Assembly (NCBI GenBank): GCA_963801195.1
Contig: CAWDDX010000007.1
Coordinates: 1,364,001-1,428,000, forward strand
Origin: SZUA-36 sp963801195
GTDB taxonomy: Bacteria > Pseudomonadota > Gammaproteobacteria > Xanthomonadales > SZUA-36
DNA length: 64,000 bases
Direction of reading: 5' to 3'
Part shown: positions 27,029 through 36,960 of the stretch, in pieces
Layout of the letters: every line of letters starts with the position of its first letter
Numbering within the stretch: position 1 is the stretch's first letter
Position numbers and translations under genes: made by a program
The notes under the pieces: generated by a model
Told to the model about the DNA's origin: nothing
The model's database searches: none
Seen by the model: the letters and a program-made list of their open reading frames with translations, nothing else

Positions 27029-27760
27029 ATGAACACCCTCGCAGCGAAAACTTATCAGGCATGGGATTTACCCACCCGCCTGTTTCACTGGATCAATTTC
27101 CTGTGTGTCATGACAATGAGTTTCCTCGGCCTGGTCATGCTCAACAAGGGCTGGTTCGGTATCAGTGGCGTGGAGGCCAGTATCGGTTTGAAAACGGCAC
27201 ACGTGCTGGTTGGCTACGTGTTCGCGACCAATTTGATCATCCGCCTTGTGTGGGGTTTTTTCAGCGGCAGGTACTCGCGCTGGAGCAGTCTGCTGCCAGG
27301 AAGTAAGTTCAAACAGGAAATCGCGGATTACACCGCCTCTGTCAAATCCGGTGAACCGCAGACCTTTGTCGGGCATAACCCTAAAGGCCGCCTCTCAGTG
27401 ATGTTTCTTTTTTTGCTGCTCACCGTCATCATGGTCACCGGAATCGTGCGCGCTGGCACCGATATTTATTTTCCGCCGCTCGGCCATCTGTTTGCGAGCC
27501 AGGTAGCGGCCGAAGGGGTTGCACCTGCCGATATCAAGCCCTACGACGAAACCGGGACCGATGCGGCCAAACTGTCGGAATTAAAGGCCTTCAAGGAACC
27601 GTTTGGCGAGGTACATGTCTACACCGTCTACGTCCTGTGGTTGATGATCCTGATCCACATCATAGCCGTGATACGTGTCGAAATCGGCGGCGAAGGCACC
27701 CTGATTTCTGCGATGTTCAGTGGCAAAAAATATCTCCCGCGCGCGCCCGCAGACCCGTGA
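27029..27760 (+). CDS. Cytochrome b561-family membrane protein
   Basis: The 243-residue protein starts MNTLAAKTYQAWDLPTRLFHW, the typical N-terminus of b-type cytochromes of the b561/HydC-like family, where this His ligates haem. Four membrane segments are visible (about 20-38, 56-78, 119-140, 199-220) with further histidines at HVLVGY and HIIAVIRVE. It probably passes electrons between quinol and a periplasmic cytochrome. A TCGGAGAA ribosome binding site precedes the ATG. No partner cytochrome c or hydrogenase gene is adjacent. Confidence 0.85.
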   Translation: MNTLAAKTYQAWDLPTRLFHWINFLCVMTMSFLGLVMLNKGWFGISGVEASIGLKTAHVLVGYVFATNLIIRLVWGFFSGRYSRWSSLLPGSKFKQEIADYTASVKSGEPQTFVGHNPKGRLSVMFLFLLLTVIMVTGIVRAGTDIYFPPLGHLFASQVAAEGVAPADIKPYDETGTDAAKLSELKAFKEPFGEVHVYTVYVLWLMILIHIIAVIRVEIGGEGTLISAMFSGKKYLPRAPADP

Positions 27761-27940
27761 TTTTATTGCATCGATGCAATTTCGAACCTGATGATGGTGC
27801 CCGGAGACCCGGGCCGGCAAGACGCTCAACTGGACAGGGTACGTGCTTCAATGCCTTTGCGTGGTCTTGTGATGTGACTCTTGTTCCGTCCGGCTTAAGC
27901 CCTTAATATCCGCGGCCTGTATAACTGATTGGCAGTATTT

Positions 27941-30826
27941 GTGTCCGTTTCCCCCTTTAAGCCCGGTCAACGATGGGTGAGTAACACCGAATCCGAACTG
28001 GGTCTTGGCATTGTCGACGCGGTGGCTCACCGGCGTGTCGAAATAAGTTTTCCCGCCGCCGGCGAAAAACGCGTTTACGCCATGGACAACGCACCCTTGA
28101 GCCGGGTGCGTTATGAGATCGGCCAACAGATCAGCAACCTCGAAGGCCACCGCGTGCAAATCACCGAGGTCGCGGAACGCAACGGCTGTCTGATCTACCT
28201 GGGCAGCGATGAAAACGGCGAGATCATGGTCGTACCGGAACTGGATCTGGACAGCTTTGTCCGTTTCAGTAAGCCCCAGGAGCGTTTGTTTGCCGGCCAG
28301 ATCGGCAAGAACCGCGCCTACCAGCTACGTCTGGAGACCTTGCGTCACTACCGCCAGTTACAACAAAACCCGGTGGCGGGACTACTGGGTCCCCGTATCC
28401 AGCTGTTGCCGCACCAGCTATACATCGCCAACAAAATCGCCAACCGTTATGCACCCAGGGTCCTGCTGGCCGATGAGGTCGGCCTGGGTAAAACCATCGA
28501 AGCGGGTCTGATCCTGCACCAGCAACTCATTACCGGACGTGCGCACCGGGTGCTTATCGCGGTGCCCGGCAGCCTGGTTCACCAGTGGCTGGTGGAAATG
28601 TTGCGTCGCTTCAACCTGTTCTTCACCATCATGGACGCTGAGCGTTGCCAGGCCCTGGTCGAATCGGGTACCGAAAACCCTTTCGAAGGTGCGCAACTGG
28701 TACTCTGCGACCTGGCATTGTTCACTGAACATCCAGAGCGCCTGGAACAGGCCGCGGAGGCGGGCTGGGACCTGCTGGTGGTCGATGAAGCCCATCACCT
28801 CGAGTGGAACGAACATCAGGCCAGTCCGGCCTACCAGGCCGTCGAAACGTTGTCGCAGCGGGCCAGTGGTCTGTTGCTGCTGACCGCAACCCCCGAACAA
28901 CTTGGCATCGAAGGTCACTTTGCACGCCTGCGTCTGCTCGATCCTGCGCGTTATTTCAATATCGGGCGATTTCTTGACGAAGAGGCGCACTTTCGGCCGG
29001 TCAACGAACTCGTGCAACGCCTGCTGACTGAGGACGGTGCGCAGCAATTCACCTCTGCCGCCGTGCAGGCGCAGATTGCAGAATTTCTCGGTGAAACAGC
29101 GCTCGCGGCCCTGAATGCCGAACTTGAAGAAAGTGCTGCCGAACCGGTGGAAATCATCGGCCGCCTGATCAGTGAACTGCTGGACCGTCACGGCACAGGC
29201 CGGGTGCTGTTCCGCAATACGCGCGCCTCGGTCGAGGGTTTTCCTGAACGCCAGTTGCACACGCACTTGCTGGATGCGACCGCTGCGCTCGAGACAGCAA
29301 TGAAACCAACACCGGCTAAGGCCGACGATCTCGAATCCCAGTTAAAACCTGAACTAAGCCTCGGCGAAGATTGGCTGCAGACGGACCCCAGGGTCGCGTG
29401 GCTGGTCGATTTCTTAAAACTGCGGCACGGTGAAAAGGTGCTCGTCATATGCGCCCGGGCCGAAACAGCACTGGAACTGGAGCGGTATCTCAACCTTAAG
29501 CAGGGTGTCAACTCGGCGGTCTTCCACGAGGGCCTCACGCTGGTGGCACGTGACCGGGCGGCAGCATATTTCGCCGAAGAGGAACAGGGTGCACAGGTGC
29601 TGGTGTGCTCCGAAATCGGCAGCGAAGGCCGCAACTTCCAGTTTTCCAGCATACTGGTTCTGTTCGATCTGCCGTTAAACCCGGACCTGCTCGAACAACG
29701 CATCGGGCGTCTCGATCGTATCGGACAAAGCCAACGGGTCGAGATACATGTCCCCTGTTACCGGGACAGCGCAGTGCAGGTGTTGCTGCGCTGGTACCAC
29801 GAAGGCATCAATGCCTTCGAATCTACCTGTGCAACCGGGGAAACCCTGTTCCATGAATTTGCAAAAGAATTAAAAGAATGTCTTATGCACCCAGCTGACG
29901 TGACGGCGATCGACGACCTGATTGGCTTTACCCGCAGCCGTTCCAAAGTGTTGGCCGAGACCCTCCAAAACGGCCGTGACCGCTTGCTCGAATTGAACTC
30001 CTGTAACAGAGAGCAAGCAGAACAGATCATCGAGGAGATGCATGAACACGAGCGCCGGCACGCGTTGACGAATTTCATGGAAAAGGTGTTTGACCAGTTT
30101 GGCGTCGAGCAGGAACACCATGGCGCCAACAGCGTCGTGCTGCGTCCCGGCGAACATATGACCGAGCACACTTTTCCGGGACTGCCGGAAGACGGGCTGA
30201 CGGCGACCTACCAGCGCGACCTGGCCCTGTTACGCGAGGATTTCCATTACCTCACCTGGGAACACCCGATGGTGACCGGGGCGATGGACATGATTCTCAA
30301 CGGCGAATACGGCAACAATACATTCTGCAGCATGAAACTTCCGCCTTACAAAACCGGCAGCCTTTTGCTGGAAGCCGTTTTTACCACCAGTTGCACGGCG
30401 CCCACCGCCCTGCAACTGCAGCGCTACCTGCCACTGACAACAACGCGCGTGGTCGTCGACAACCAGGGCAACGATCTCAGCGATTTGCTCACGGAAAATC
30501 ATTTCAACCGGAAAGGCCAGCGCGTCAGGATGATGACCGCACAGGACTTCATACGCCATGCGCGGCCGCAAATCAGCGCCATGATCGAACAGGCGGAAAT
30601 GCTCGCGGAAGACCAGAAACCAGAGATCATCAATACGGCGAGACTAACCATGCAGAGTGTGCAACAGGCCGAATTGAGACGTCTGCGTGCACTGGCGGAA
30701 GTCAATCCGAACATACGCCAGGAGGAAATCGATTACCTGCTTGAGGAAACCGCCAAACTGGAACACTACCTGGCCACCGCGCACCTTAAACTCGAGGCCG
30801 TGCGGGTCGCCGTCATTACAGAATAG
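27941..30826 (+). CDS. rapA: RNA polymerase-associated ATPase RapA
   Basis: The GTG at 27941 yields VSVSPFKPGQRWVSNTESELGLG, aligning with E. coli RapA; TTG at 27929 is an alternative and no ATG is available. The ~961-residue SWI2/SNF2-type protein has an N-terminal Tudor-like region, LLADEVGLGKTIEAGL (motif I), VDEAHHL (motif II), LLLTATPEQLG (motif III), and a second helicase lobe with GSEGRNFQFS and QRIGRLDRIGQ. RapA helps recycle RNA polymerase. Length and C-terminal domain match the family. Confidence 0.95.
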   Translation: MSVSPFKPGQRWVSNTESELGLGIVDAVAHRRVEISFPAAGEKRVYAMDNAPLSRVRYEIGQQISNLEGHRVQITEVAERNGCLIYLGSDENGEIMVVPELDLDSFVRFSKPQERLFAGQIGKNRAYQLRLETLRHYRQLQQNPVAGLLGPRIQLLPHQLYIANKIANRYAPRVLLADEVGLGKTIEAGLILHQQLITGRAHRVLIAVPGSLVHQWLVEMLRRFNLFFTIMDAERCQALVESGTENPFEGAQLVLCDLALFTEHPERLEQAAEAGWDLLVVDEAHHLEWNEHQASPAYQAVETLSQRASGLLLLTATPEQLGIEGHFARLRLLDPARYFNIGRFLDEEAHFRPVNELVQRLLTEDGAQQFTSAAVQAQIAEFLGETALAALNAELEESAAEPVEIIGRLISELLDRHGTGRVLFRNTRASVEGFPERQLHTHLLDATAALETAMKPTPAKADDLESQLKPELSLGEDWLQTDPRVAWLVDFLKLRHGEKVLVICARAETALELERYLNLKQGVNSAVFHEGLTLVARDRAAAYFAEEEQGAQVLVCSEIGSEGRNFQFSSILVLFDLPLNPDLLEQRIGRLDRIGQSQRVEIHVPCYRDSAVQVLLRWYHEGINAFESTCATGETLFHEFAKELKECLMHPADVTAIDDLIGFTRSRSKVLAETLQNGRDRLLELNSCNREQAEQIIEEMHEHERRHALTNFMEKVFDQFGVEQEHHGANSVVLRPGEHMTEHTFPGLPEDGLTATYQRDLALLREDFHYLTWEHPMVTGAMDMILNGEYGNNTFCSMKLPPYKTGSLLLEAVFTTSCTAPTALQLQRYLPLTTTRVVVDNQGNDLSDLLTENHFNRKGQRVRMMTAQDFIRHARPQISAMIEQAEMLAEDQKPEIINTARLTMQSVQQAELRRLRALAEVNPNIRQEEIDYLLEETAKLEHYLATAHLKLEAVRVAVITE

Positions 30827-30968
30827 TCGCTATCCGGCGGCAATTTATATTCAACCAGAATTTGCAGTTGATCATCCGCATTGCGCAGAATGAATCTTTT
30901 ACGTATCGTGCGTAACCTTCAATGGTTTTCTCCCGAAACAGATTCAAAATTGAGCCCCGGATAAGAAC

Positions 30969-32909
30969 ATGAACAGCAAGATTATCCTCATCACCCTGCT
31001 TTTGAACCTGGCAATCACCCTACCGGCCTTTGCGGACAACGAGTGGAACAACCCGGGGGATATCCCGGTCATCGAGCCGGTCACGGTCGGCCTCGCAGGT
31101 GCGAAACCGGCTGATATCGTCCGTTACCTGATGGCACGCGGTGCGCTGCGGGCGGAGTTATCGCCCGATGGCAAAACCGTGGCGTTCAGCTACCGCGTCA
31201 CAGGCGTACCGCAGCTGTGGATCGTCGATGTTGATGGCGGCTGGCCGGAGCAACTAACCTTCGGCACCAGCATTACTTTTTTCCACTGGGCACCGGATGG
31301 CCATCACCTGCTCGTGGCTCGCGATGCGGACGGTAACGAGCGGGAAGGTTATTACCTGTTATCGCAGGACGGTACAAAAGAGCGTCAGATCCTGCCACTG
31401 TCGGATGCGTTCCGCAGTTTTGGAATGTTTTCGAAGGATGGAACGCAGTTCATGTTTTCGTCTACGGAAAGAAACGGCCGCGATTTCGATATCTACGTCG
31501 GCAACGTGGCCAGCGGCGACACGAAAATGGTGTTAGAGGGCAGCTTCGGCAATTTCCCGCGGGCATGGCAACCGCATGGTAACCTGGTGATCATCGACGA
31601 AATCCGCGGCGAAGATGCCAATAATGTACAACTGCTCGATATGGCAACAGGCAAGCTCGAACCCCTGTTCCAGCCGGAAATAGCAGCCTATTACGGAAAT
31701 TACGCCTGGCTGCCCGATGGCAGCGGTTTCTACCTCAGCACCAACCAGGATCACGAGTTTTCCAATCTCGCATTCTATTCACTGGAAAAATCCCGTCTCG
31801 AGTTCGTGGAAGCGTCCCGGTCCGATGTTGCGAATGTCACCCTGAGCGGTGACGGGCGCTACCTGGCGTGGACCACGAATGAGGACGGTTATTCCAGGAT
31901 GCACATTCAGGACCGGCAAACCGGGACACTTCTCACTCCCCCTTCATTGCCAGACGGCGTCTACGGCGTAGAATTTGCGGCCGATGCCACGCTGCTGAGC
32001 ATCCGCGTCACCGGCCCCGGCATTCCCGGTGATGTTTACGTGTGGAACCCGGCCAATGGCCTCACCACGCGCGCGGTCGTATCGACGCTGGCAGGCCTCG
32101 ATCCTGCCAGCTTTGTCACACCGGAAACGGTGCGCTACGCCGCCAGTGACGGCGTCGGGTTGCAGGGACTGTTGTATCTGCCAAAGCCCGGTGACTTTCC
32201 GTTCAAACCACCCGTGGTTGTCAGCGTGCATGGCGGCCCGACTTCCCAGTCACGGCCGGTGTTCGACCCGCAGGTGCAGTATCTGGTGAATAACGGCATC
32301 GCGGTATTCAAAACCAATGTGCGCGGTTCCACGGGGTTCGGCAAGACTTATGCACGCCTCGATAACCAGGAGAAACGCCTCGATTCGGTGCGGGATCTTG
32401 CCGATACGGTCACCTACCTGTCCACCGATACCCGGCTGAACACGAACCGGATCGCAGTCATGGGTGGCTCCTATGGCGGCTACATGGTTAATGCGGTACT
32501 TGGGTCCTACCCCGGAGTTTTTGACGCCGGCGCGTCGTTCGTGGGTGTCTCCGACTGGGTGCGGGCACTGCAGGATGCATCCCCTGCCCTTATGGCCTCG
32601 GATCGAATCGAGTATGGCGACATCCGCGAGGAACGCTGGCAGGAATTCTATAGTCTGAACTCACCGATCAACAATGCCGACAAGATCAAGGTGCCGCTGT
32701 TGGTTGAGCACGGCGCGAATGACCCGCGCGACCCGGTCACGGAATCGGATCGCATTGTCAGGACAGTGCGCGAGCATGGCGGTTCGGTGGTGTATCTGCG
32801 CTTCCCGGACGAAGGTCACGGCATCGCGAAGCAGGCTAACCGGGTGGCGTTCAATCGCGCCCTTGTAAAGTTCCTGGAAGAACAATTGATGCCGGCAGCG
32901 CCTCAATAA
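30969..32909 (+). CDS. Exported S9-family prolyl oligopeptidase-like peptidase
   Basis: The 646-residue protein has a signal peptide (residues 1-22, PAFA), a beta-propeller of WD40-like TolB repeats (about 50-390) and a C-terminal alpha/beta hydrolase domain. The nucleophile serine is in GGSYGGYM, the Asp in HGANDPRDPV and the His in DEGHGI. This is the dipeptidyl- or acylaminoacyl-peptidase type, cleaving short peptides in the periplasm. It stands alone as a transcription unit. Exact specificity is unknown. Confidence 0.92.
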   Translation: MNSKIILITLLLNLAITLPAFADNEWNNPGDIPVIEPVTVGLAGAKPADIVRYLMARGALRAELSPDGKTVAFSYRVTGVPQLWIVDVDGGWPEQLTFGTSITFFHWAPDGHHLLVARDADGNEREGYYLLSQDGTKERQILPLSDAFRSFGMFSKDGTQFMFSSTERNGRDFDIYVGNVASGDTKMVLEGSFGNFPRAWQPHGNLVIIDEIRGEDANNVQLLDMATGKLEPLFQPEIAAYYGNYAWLPDGSGFYLSTNQDHEFSNLAFYSLEKSRLEFVEASRSDVANVTLSGDGRYLAWTTNEDGYSRMHIQDRQTGTLLTPPSLPDGVYGVEFAADATLLSIRVTGPGIPGDVYVWNPANGLTTRAVVSTLAGLDPASFVTPETVRYAASDGVGLQGLLYLPKPGDFPFKPPVVVSVHGGPTSQSRPVFDPQVQYLVNNGIAVFKTNVRGSTGFGKTYARLDNQEKRLDSVRDLADTVTYLSTDTRLNTNRIAVMGGSYGGYMVNAVLGSYPGVFDAGASFVGVSDWVRALQDASPALMASDRIEYGDIREERWQEFYSLNSPINNADKIKVPLLVEHGANDPRDPVTESDRIVRTVREHGGSVVYLRFPDEGHGIAKQANRVAFNRALVKFLEEQLMPAAPQ

Positions 32910-33012
32910 ACAGGGCTCGGACCTGGAACACACATAGGCCAGGGATGATTATGGGTCGCGCCTGCCCATGTCACCTTGCCGACCGCGTCAACTCTAGGCA
33001 GTTTCCTGATCG

Positions 33013-33041
33013 AAAAAAAAGCGCCGGCTGAGAGCCGGCGC
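33013..33041 (-). terminator. Rho-independent terminator of the fasciclin gene
   Basis: On the minus strand a perfect 9-bp stem, GCGCCGGCT pairing with AGCCGGCGC around a 3-nt loop, is followed by eight T residues. It lies 48 nt past the stop of the minus-strand fasciclin gene. Confidence 0.88.
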
Positions 33042-33088
33042 AGAAGAAGCCCTGTCCACAAAGTGTGCGGGCATAGGAGAGTGGTTAA

Positions 33089-33616
33089 TCAGTTGGGCAA
33101 AATCACCTCATCGATGACGTGTATTACGCCATTGCTGGCCATCACGTCCGCAGCTGCAACCGTTGCGCCGTTGATCATTACGTTGCCTTCATAAACACGG
33201 ATCGCAACATCCTGTCCGTTCACCGTGGTGGCAGAGTCAAGCGTTACTACCTGGTCTGAAGTCACTTTTCCTGCAACCACGTGGTAAGTAAGAATGGCTG
33301 TCAGTTGATCACGGTTTTCCGGTAACAACAGGTTTTCAACGGTACCGGCCGGGAGTTTCGCAAAAGCTTCGTCGGTCGGGGCAAATACGGTAAACGGGCC
33401 ATCACCCTTGAGGGTGTCAACCAGGTCGGCAGCCTGTAACGCGGCAACGAGCGTAGTGAACGACCCATTGCTGACTGCCACTTCAACGATATCCTGTCGG
33501 GCCTTCTTATCATAGCTGCCAGCCAGGGCGGTTATGGCAAACAGGCTCACGGCAGCAGCAAGTACCGCCAATTGTGCAAACTTCTTAAACGGCATGGGAA
33601 TCTTTTCGAATGTCAT
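33089..33616 (-). CDS. Secreted fasciclin (FAS1) domain protein
   Basis: The ATG at 33616 has GGAG six bases upstream; a GTG four codons earlier is less likely. The 175-residue protein has a signal peptide (about 1-33, ending ALAG) and one FAS1 domain with FTVFAPTDEAFAKLP and the YHVV box, ending NGVIHVIDEVILPN. FAS1 domains mediate adhesion or cell-surface interactions. A strong terminator follows the gene and an AT-rich 440-nt region precedes it. Confidence 0.92.
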   Translation of the reverse strand: MTFEKIPMPFKKFAQLAVLAAAVSLFAITALAGSYDKKARQDIVEVAVSNGSFTTLVAALQAADLVDTLKGDGPFTVFAPTDEAFAKLPAGTVENLLLPENRDQLTAILTYHVVAGKVTSDQVVTLDSATTVNGQDVAIRVYEGNVMINGATVAAADVMASNGVIHVIDEVILPN

Positions 33617-34054
33617 GTCTTTCTCCACTAGTAAAATGAAATAAAAATATTAAATGTAACTATGCTTTCGTTGGTAACTGAAGTGAATACTATACAAACA
33701 TTATACATATTGCAAGCATTTTTATGCATAAATTACACAATGAACGCAGAAAGCTTTATTATCGAGCGTTATATATGGCGCTATTAATGCGTATATAAAG
33801 GATTTTAACAGCAAACAGCCAGCTATTTAGCATTGGATGCCGGTTAAAAACCATTCAAAAATAATTATTCTATAATACTTATACATTTATTAAACTTAAC
33901 ATCAGCGCGCAAGAAGTTGACAGTAGTTGAGCCCGGGAATCGGTCGAGAGGTGGGTCCGGGCTGCCGGGAACAGGTCGGTAAGCTGGCCCAGGCCGGTTA
34001 CCTTCTGTTTAGGCGGCATTTGTGTATTGATAAAAAATGGTTTTTTCTGTGCAG
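33617..34054. other. AT-rich intergenic region
   Basis: This 438-nt stretch between two minus-strand genes is much richer in A+T than its neighbours, especially 33640-33900. It probably contains the fasciclin promoter. An imperfect palindrome AGCGTTATATATGGCGCT lies near 33767. No supported ORF or RNA gene was seen. Confidence 0.5.
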
Positions 34055-35656
34055 TTAACGACGCAATGCCACCCACGGGTATGACTGCCCCTGCACGACG
34101 GCCTTGCCCAGAATAATGTCACCTTTGATCTCCCCCTCAAATGAAACCACCTGATCACCATTCGGAAATTTAAACCGCAGCGTGGAACCATTGAGTGTGA
34201 ACTGGGTTAGGGGCAGCCCGCTAGCATCCATATCGATAAAGTCAATTTTGGCAGTCCTGCCGTCCGTCCCGGCGTGGATATGGACGATCGTGTTGTAATT
34301 CAACACTCTGCTGACCCAGTCGCCTTCGGCTGAGACGGCCGGTTGCGTTTCACCGGACAGGGCCAGTATTGCAGCCATAGCGGGATCGTGGCCATTGCGG
34401 AAATCATTTGAAGACAGTTCGGCCGGGATATGTGGTTCGAGCGCCGGGCGTTTGTCATTGGGCCCGGCATACTGCCAATACAGGGTCGAAACGCGAATGA
34501 TGATACCGCTATTGGGTAACTGCACTTTACGCGAATCGCCATAATGGTTGGGTGATGCACCCGTGGGTTCGCCCACAAAAATAGCGTTGGTATGTTTTTC
34601 CAGGTCAATGGCAAACATCATGGCTGCTGAAAATGTGCCGCGACCAATAATGACAAACAGGCTGCCAGGTTCACGCAGCGCGGGTGACCTGATCAGGGCG
34701 TGGAGTAACGATCGGTTGAGCGAGTTATCTCCACCTGAATTGAAACGCAGGTCAATGACAAGAGTCTGAATCCCGTGACTGCCAATATAGTCACTCAAGC
34801 GTTCAGCAAAGTTGGCAATGGACTCTTCCGGCATGTCATAGACTTCATTGTACTGGCAGTAAACTGTCTTCGTGCCCTCAATCTGGTCAAACCAGAAATT
34901 AGAATCCTGAAAGCGCAGGTACAAGGGTTTTTGTGTTGCCTTGTCGTTGGCGCTCACCCATGTAACGGCTTGGTTTTCAGCGACCGGCGACAGTACCAGC
35001 TTGTGAGGCTTGCCATCAGCGGTTTCGAGTATGAATTCTGCCTGGTCTGCCGTAGGGGTGATTTTCAAAGCCCACAATACTTCCGGGACTACCAGTCTCA
35101 TGGGTACAAGGTTTTTGACTTGAAAGTCGTTGTCCCGCTGCACGATACGGGAAACTGCCTGCATGGCGCCCTGGGCTGACATCCGGCCGATACGGATCAC
35201 CTTCGCCCCGGCAAAGCCGGTATTTTCAGCGCCGATACGTCTGACATACAAACCATCACTGTAGACATACAGGCGAATCGGATAAAGATTGAATACCATG
35301 GATGGATCATTGGGTGGCGGTGTTGTGGAGTGCCCCTCAAAAAAATCACTGCCTTCGACCATTGGCAGGCTAACACGGGTATGCCCGTCCCCTACTGAGG
35401 CCACGATGGCGGCGAGATCAATAATTATTTGGTGATGCGACAAGCCGGGGACACGGACGCTCAATGTCTCGATGGCTGAATTAAAATCTTCTTCAGAGAG
35501 CGTATGAAATAATTGTGCGTGTGTTACAGGTAGCGTCTGCTTGACGAACTCGAGGTCAGCGCGCCATTTTTGTACCCACTCTTCCGAAACGACGTCGGCA
35601 TTCGCCACCTGGACACCAAGAAACACCAGGGCCGCCAGCATACTCAGAGATTTCAT
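34055..35656 (-). CDS. Exported S41-family peptidase
   Basis: The start at 35656 gives MKSLSMLAALVFLGVQVANA, a good signal peptide; the frame is open nine codons further upstream. The 533-residue product carries the S41 tail-specific protease core: LVIDLRFNSGGD, VIIGRGTFSAAMMFA with the probable nucleophile serine, and FVGEPTGASPN. An N-terminal helical region contains VGDGHTRV, as in C-terminal processing protease relatives. A final ~90-residue beta domain follows the protease part. The substrate is unknown. Confidence 0.85.
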   Translation of the reverse strand: MKSLSMLAALVFLGVQVANADVVSEEWVQKWRADLEFVKQTLPVTHAQLFHTLSEEDFNSAIETLSVRVPGLSHHQIIIDLAAIVASVGDGHTRVSLPMVEGSDFFEGHSTTPPPNDPSMVFNLYPIRLYVYSDGLYVRRIGAENTGFAGAKVIRIGRMSAQGAMQAVSRIVQRDNDFQVKNLVPMRLVVPEVLWALKITPTADQAEFILETADGKPHKLVLSPVAENQAVTWVSANDKATQKPLYLRFQDSNFWFDQIEGTKTVYCQYNEVYDMPEESIANFAERLSDYIGSHGIQTLVIDLRFNSGGDNSLNRSLLHALIRSPALREPGSLFVIIGRGTFSAAMMFAIDLEKHTNAIFVGEPTGASPNHYGDSRKVQLPNSGIIIRVSTLYWQYAGPNDKRPALEPHIPAELSSNDFRNGHDPAMAAILALSGETQPAVSAEGDWVSRVLNYNTIVHIHAGTDGRTAKIDFIDMDASGLPLTQFTLNGSTLRFKFPNGDQVVSFEGEIKGDIILGKAVVQGQSYPWVALRR

Positions 35657-35938
35657 CGTGTGTTTTTTGCAAAGGCCATTCAATACAAATACGTTTAAGC
35701 TGCAGTTTTGTTACAAACCGCCACCGGACTGATATACATTCAAACTGCACTACGCTATCAGCAAACGCCTTACCACATCGCCGTCGTGCAAACCGGGGCC
35801 GCGCACGGCAAGAACGGTCATACCGTGCACCCCATAGCGCGGAGAGTTCAGGACATTCCTCTGCTTGACGATGACCTTGAACATGCGGTAGATGTAAGAA
35901 TACCGAGGCCAAAAAAAGGCTGACACGCTCCAGTCGAG

Positions 35939-36283
35939 ATGCACATGCTGAACATCTTATCGCTATTGCTCGTGGTGACCGCGGTATTTGCATACCTGAC
36001 TCACCGGTACACGAAACTCCCGACGACCATCGGTGTGATGGCGTCGGCCCTGGGGCGTCGCTGGTTCAGGCTTGCACGCGGTTCCGCACTGGTTTTGACC
36101 TGGGGCGGGCTCCGCGGCGGCATTTCCGTGGCACTGGCCCTGTCGCTGCCGGCCCGACCGGAAAGTTCGATCATAGAGATGCTCACTTACTCGGTCGTCC
36201 TGTTCTCGGTGTTTGCACAGGGTTTGACGGTAGGCGCCGTCGCCAAAGCAGTCAGCGTCGATAAAAACGAGCATGAAATATGA
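35939..36283 (+). pseudogene. Na+/H+ antiporter (CPA1) remnant with large in-frame internal deletion
   Basis: The 114-residue ORF joins two distant parts of a CPA1 antiporter. Residues 3-36 (NILSLLLVVTAVFAYL, RYTKLPTTIGVM) are the normal first helix. From about residue 40 the sequence (RLARGSALVLTWGGLRGGISVALALSLP) is the conserved late membrane region, and the normal C-terminus follows. Roughly 270-300 residues of the transport core, including the ion-binding aspartates, are missing. The fusion remains in frame, but transport is not expected. Confidence 0.75.
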
Positions 36284-36694
36284 ATTTGCGGAGAACATTC
36301 AGTAGGGAACATTCAGTCAGCCAGATGTGATCTGGTCAACGATTATCGCTGGCGCAACTTGCACTTCGAACATGGCTGCAGGAATGAATTTTCCAGACAC
36401 CGGCTCGCATCGGTTCGGTGCAGCCAGGAATTGTCATCGAATACCCGCACGGCTGTCAGCATCACTCCAGCGAATGGCGACGCGTTTGCATCCGCAGCCA
36501 AGAGTCCTTTTTAATATAAAATGACGATATGTAAGCAACCAGCCCGGCCACATTTTTCAGTTAAGCAGCCGGGTTACGCCAAATTGACAAATATCAATGA
36601 GTTCAGGATTGGCTCGGTTTAGATTATAAAAATAAATGTCATAGAGCAGGTCTGTAATAGATCACCACATCGATTCTGAAACAGGAGGTTCTCA
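36284..36694. other. Intergenic region without a supported gene
   Basis: This 411-nt stretch holds a short direct repeat, GAACATTCAGT, at 36293-36303 and 36307-36317. Base composition falls towards the SHOCT gene, suggesting a junction of different origin. No gene was recognised. Confidence 0.45.
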
Positions 36695-36907
36695 ATGCAC
36701 TGGTTTGATGGATATGGAGGCTCAGGGATGATGATTTTTTGGTGGATATTAATTATCGCTGCAATTGTAATATTGGTGCGGTTTTTCCTCCCCAGACAAA
36801 ATAACACATCATCCAAATCTGCGTTGGATACACTTAAAGAGCGCTATGCAAAGGGTGAGATAGGCAAGGAAGAGTTTGAAGAAAAAAGGAGGGACCTGAT
36901 GGGATGA
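36695..36907 (+). CDS. Small SHOCT-domain membrane protein
   Basis: The 70-residue protein has one membrane helix (about 11-31) and a C-terminal SHOCT domain (ALDTLKERYAKGEIGKEEFE, residues ~43-62). The ribosome binding site AGGAGG is strong. SHOCT proteins often lie next to transporters or metal-resistance genes. The permease gene follows 53 nt later on the same strand, suggesting joint transcription. Confidence 0.87.
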   Translation: MHWFDGYGGSGMMIFWWILIIAAIVILVRFFLPRQNNTSSKSALDTLKERYAKGEIGKEEFEEKRRDLMG

Positions 36908-36960
36908 TGTTCCATTGCACGCACCGCAATCTAAATGGGATCAAGACCCGGTAATTCTTG

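Noticed and set aside
35708..35944. Small ORFs on both strands before the antiporter remnant
   Set aside because: No recognisable products or start signals; may be debris of the deleted locus but cannot be supported.
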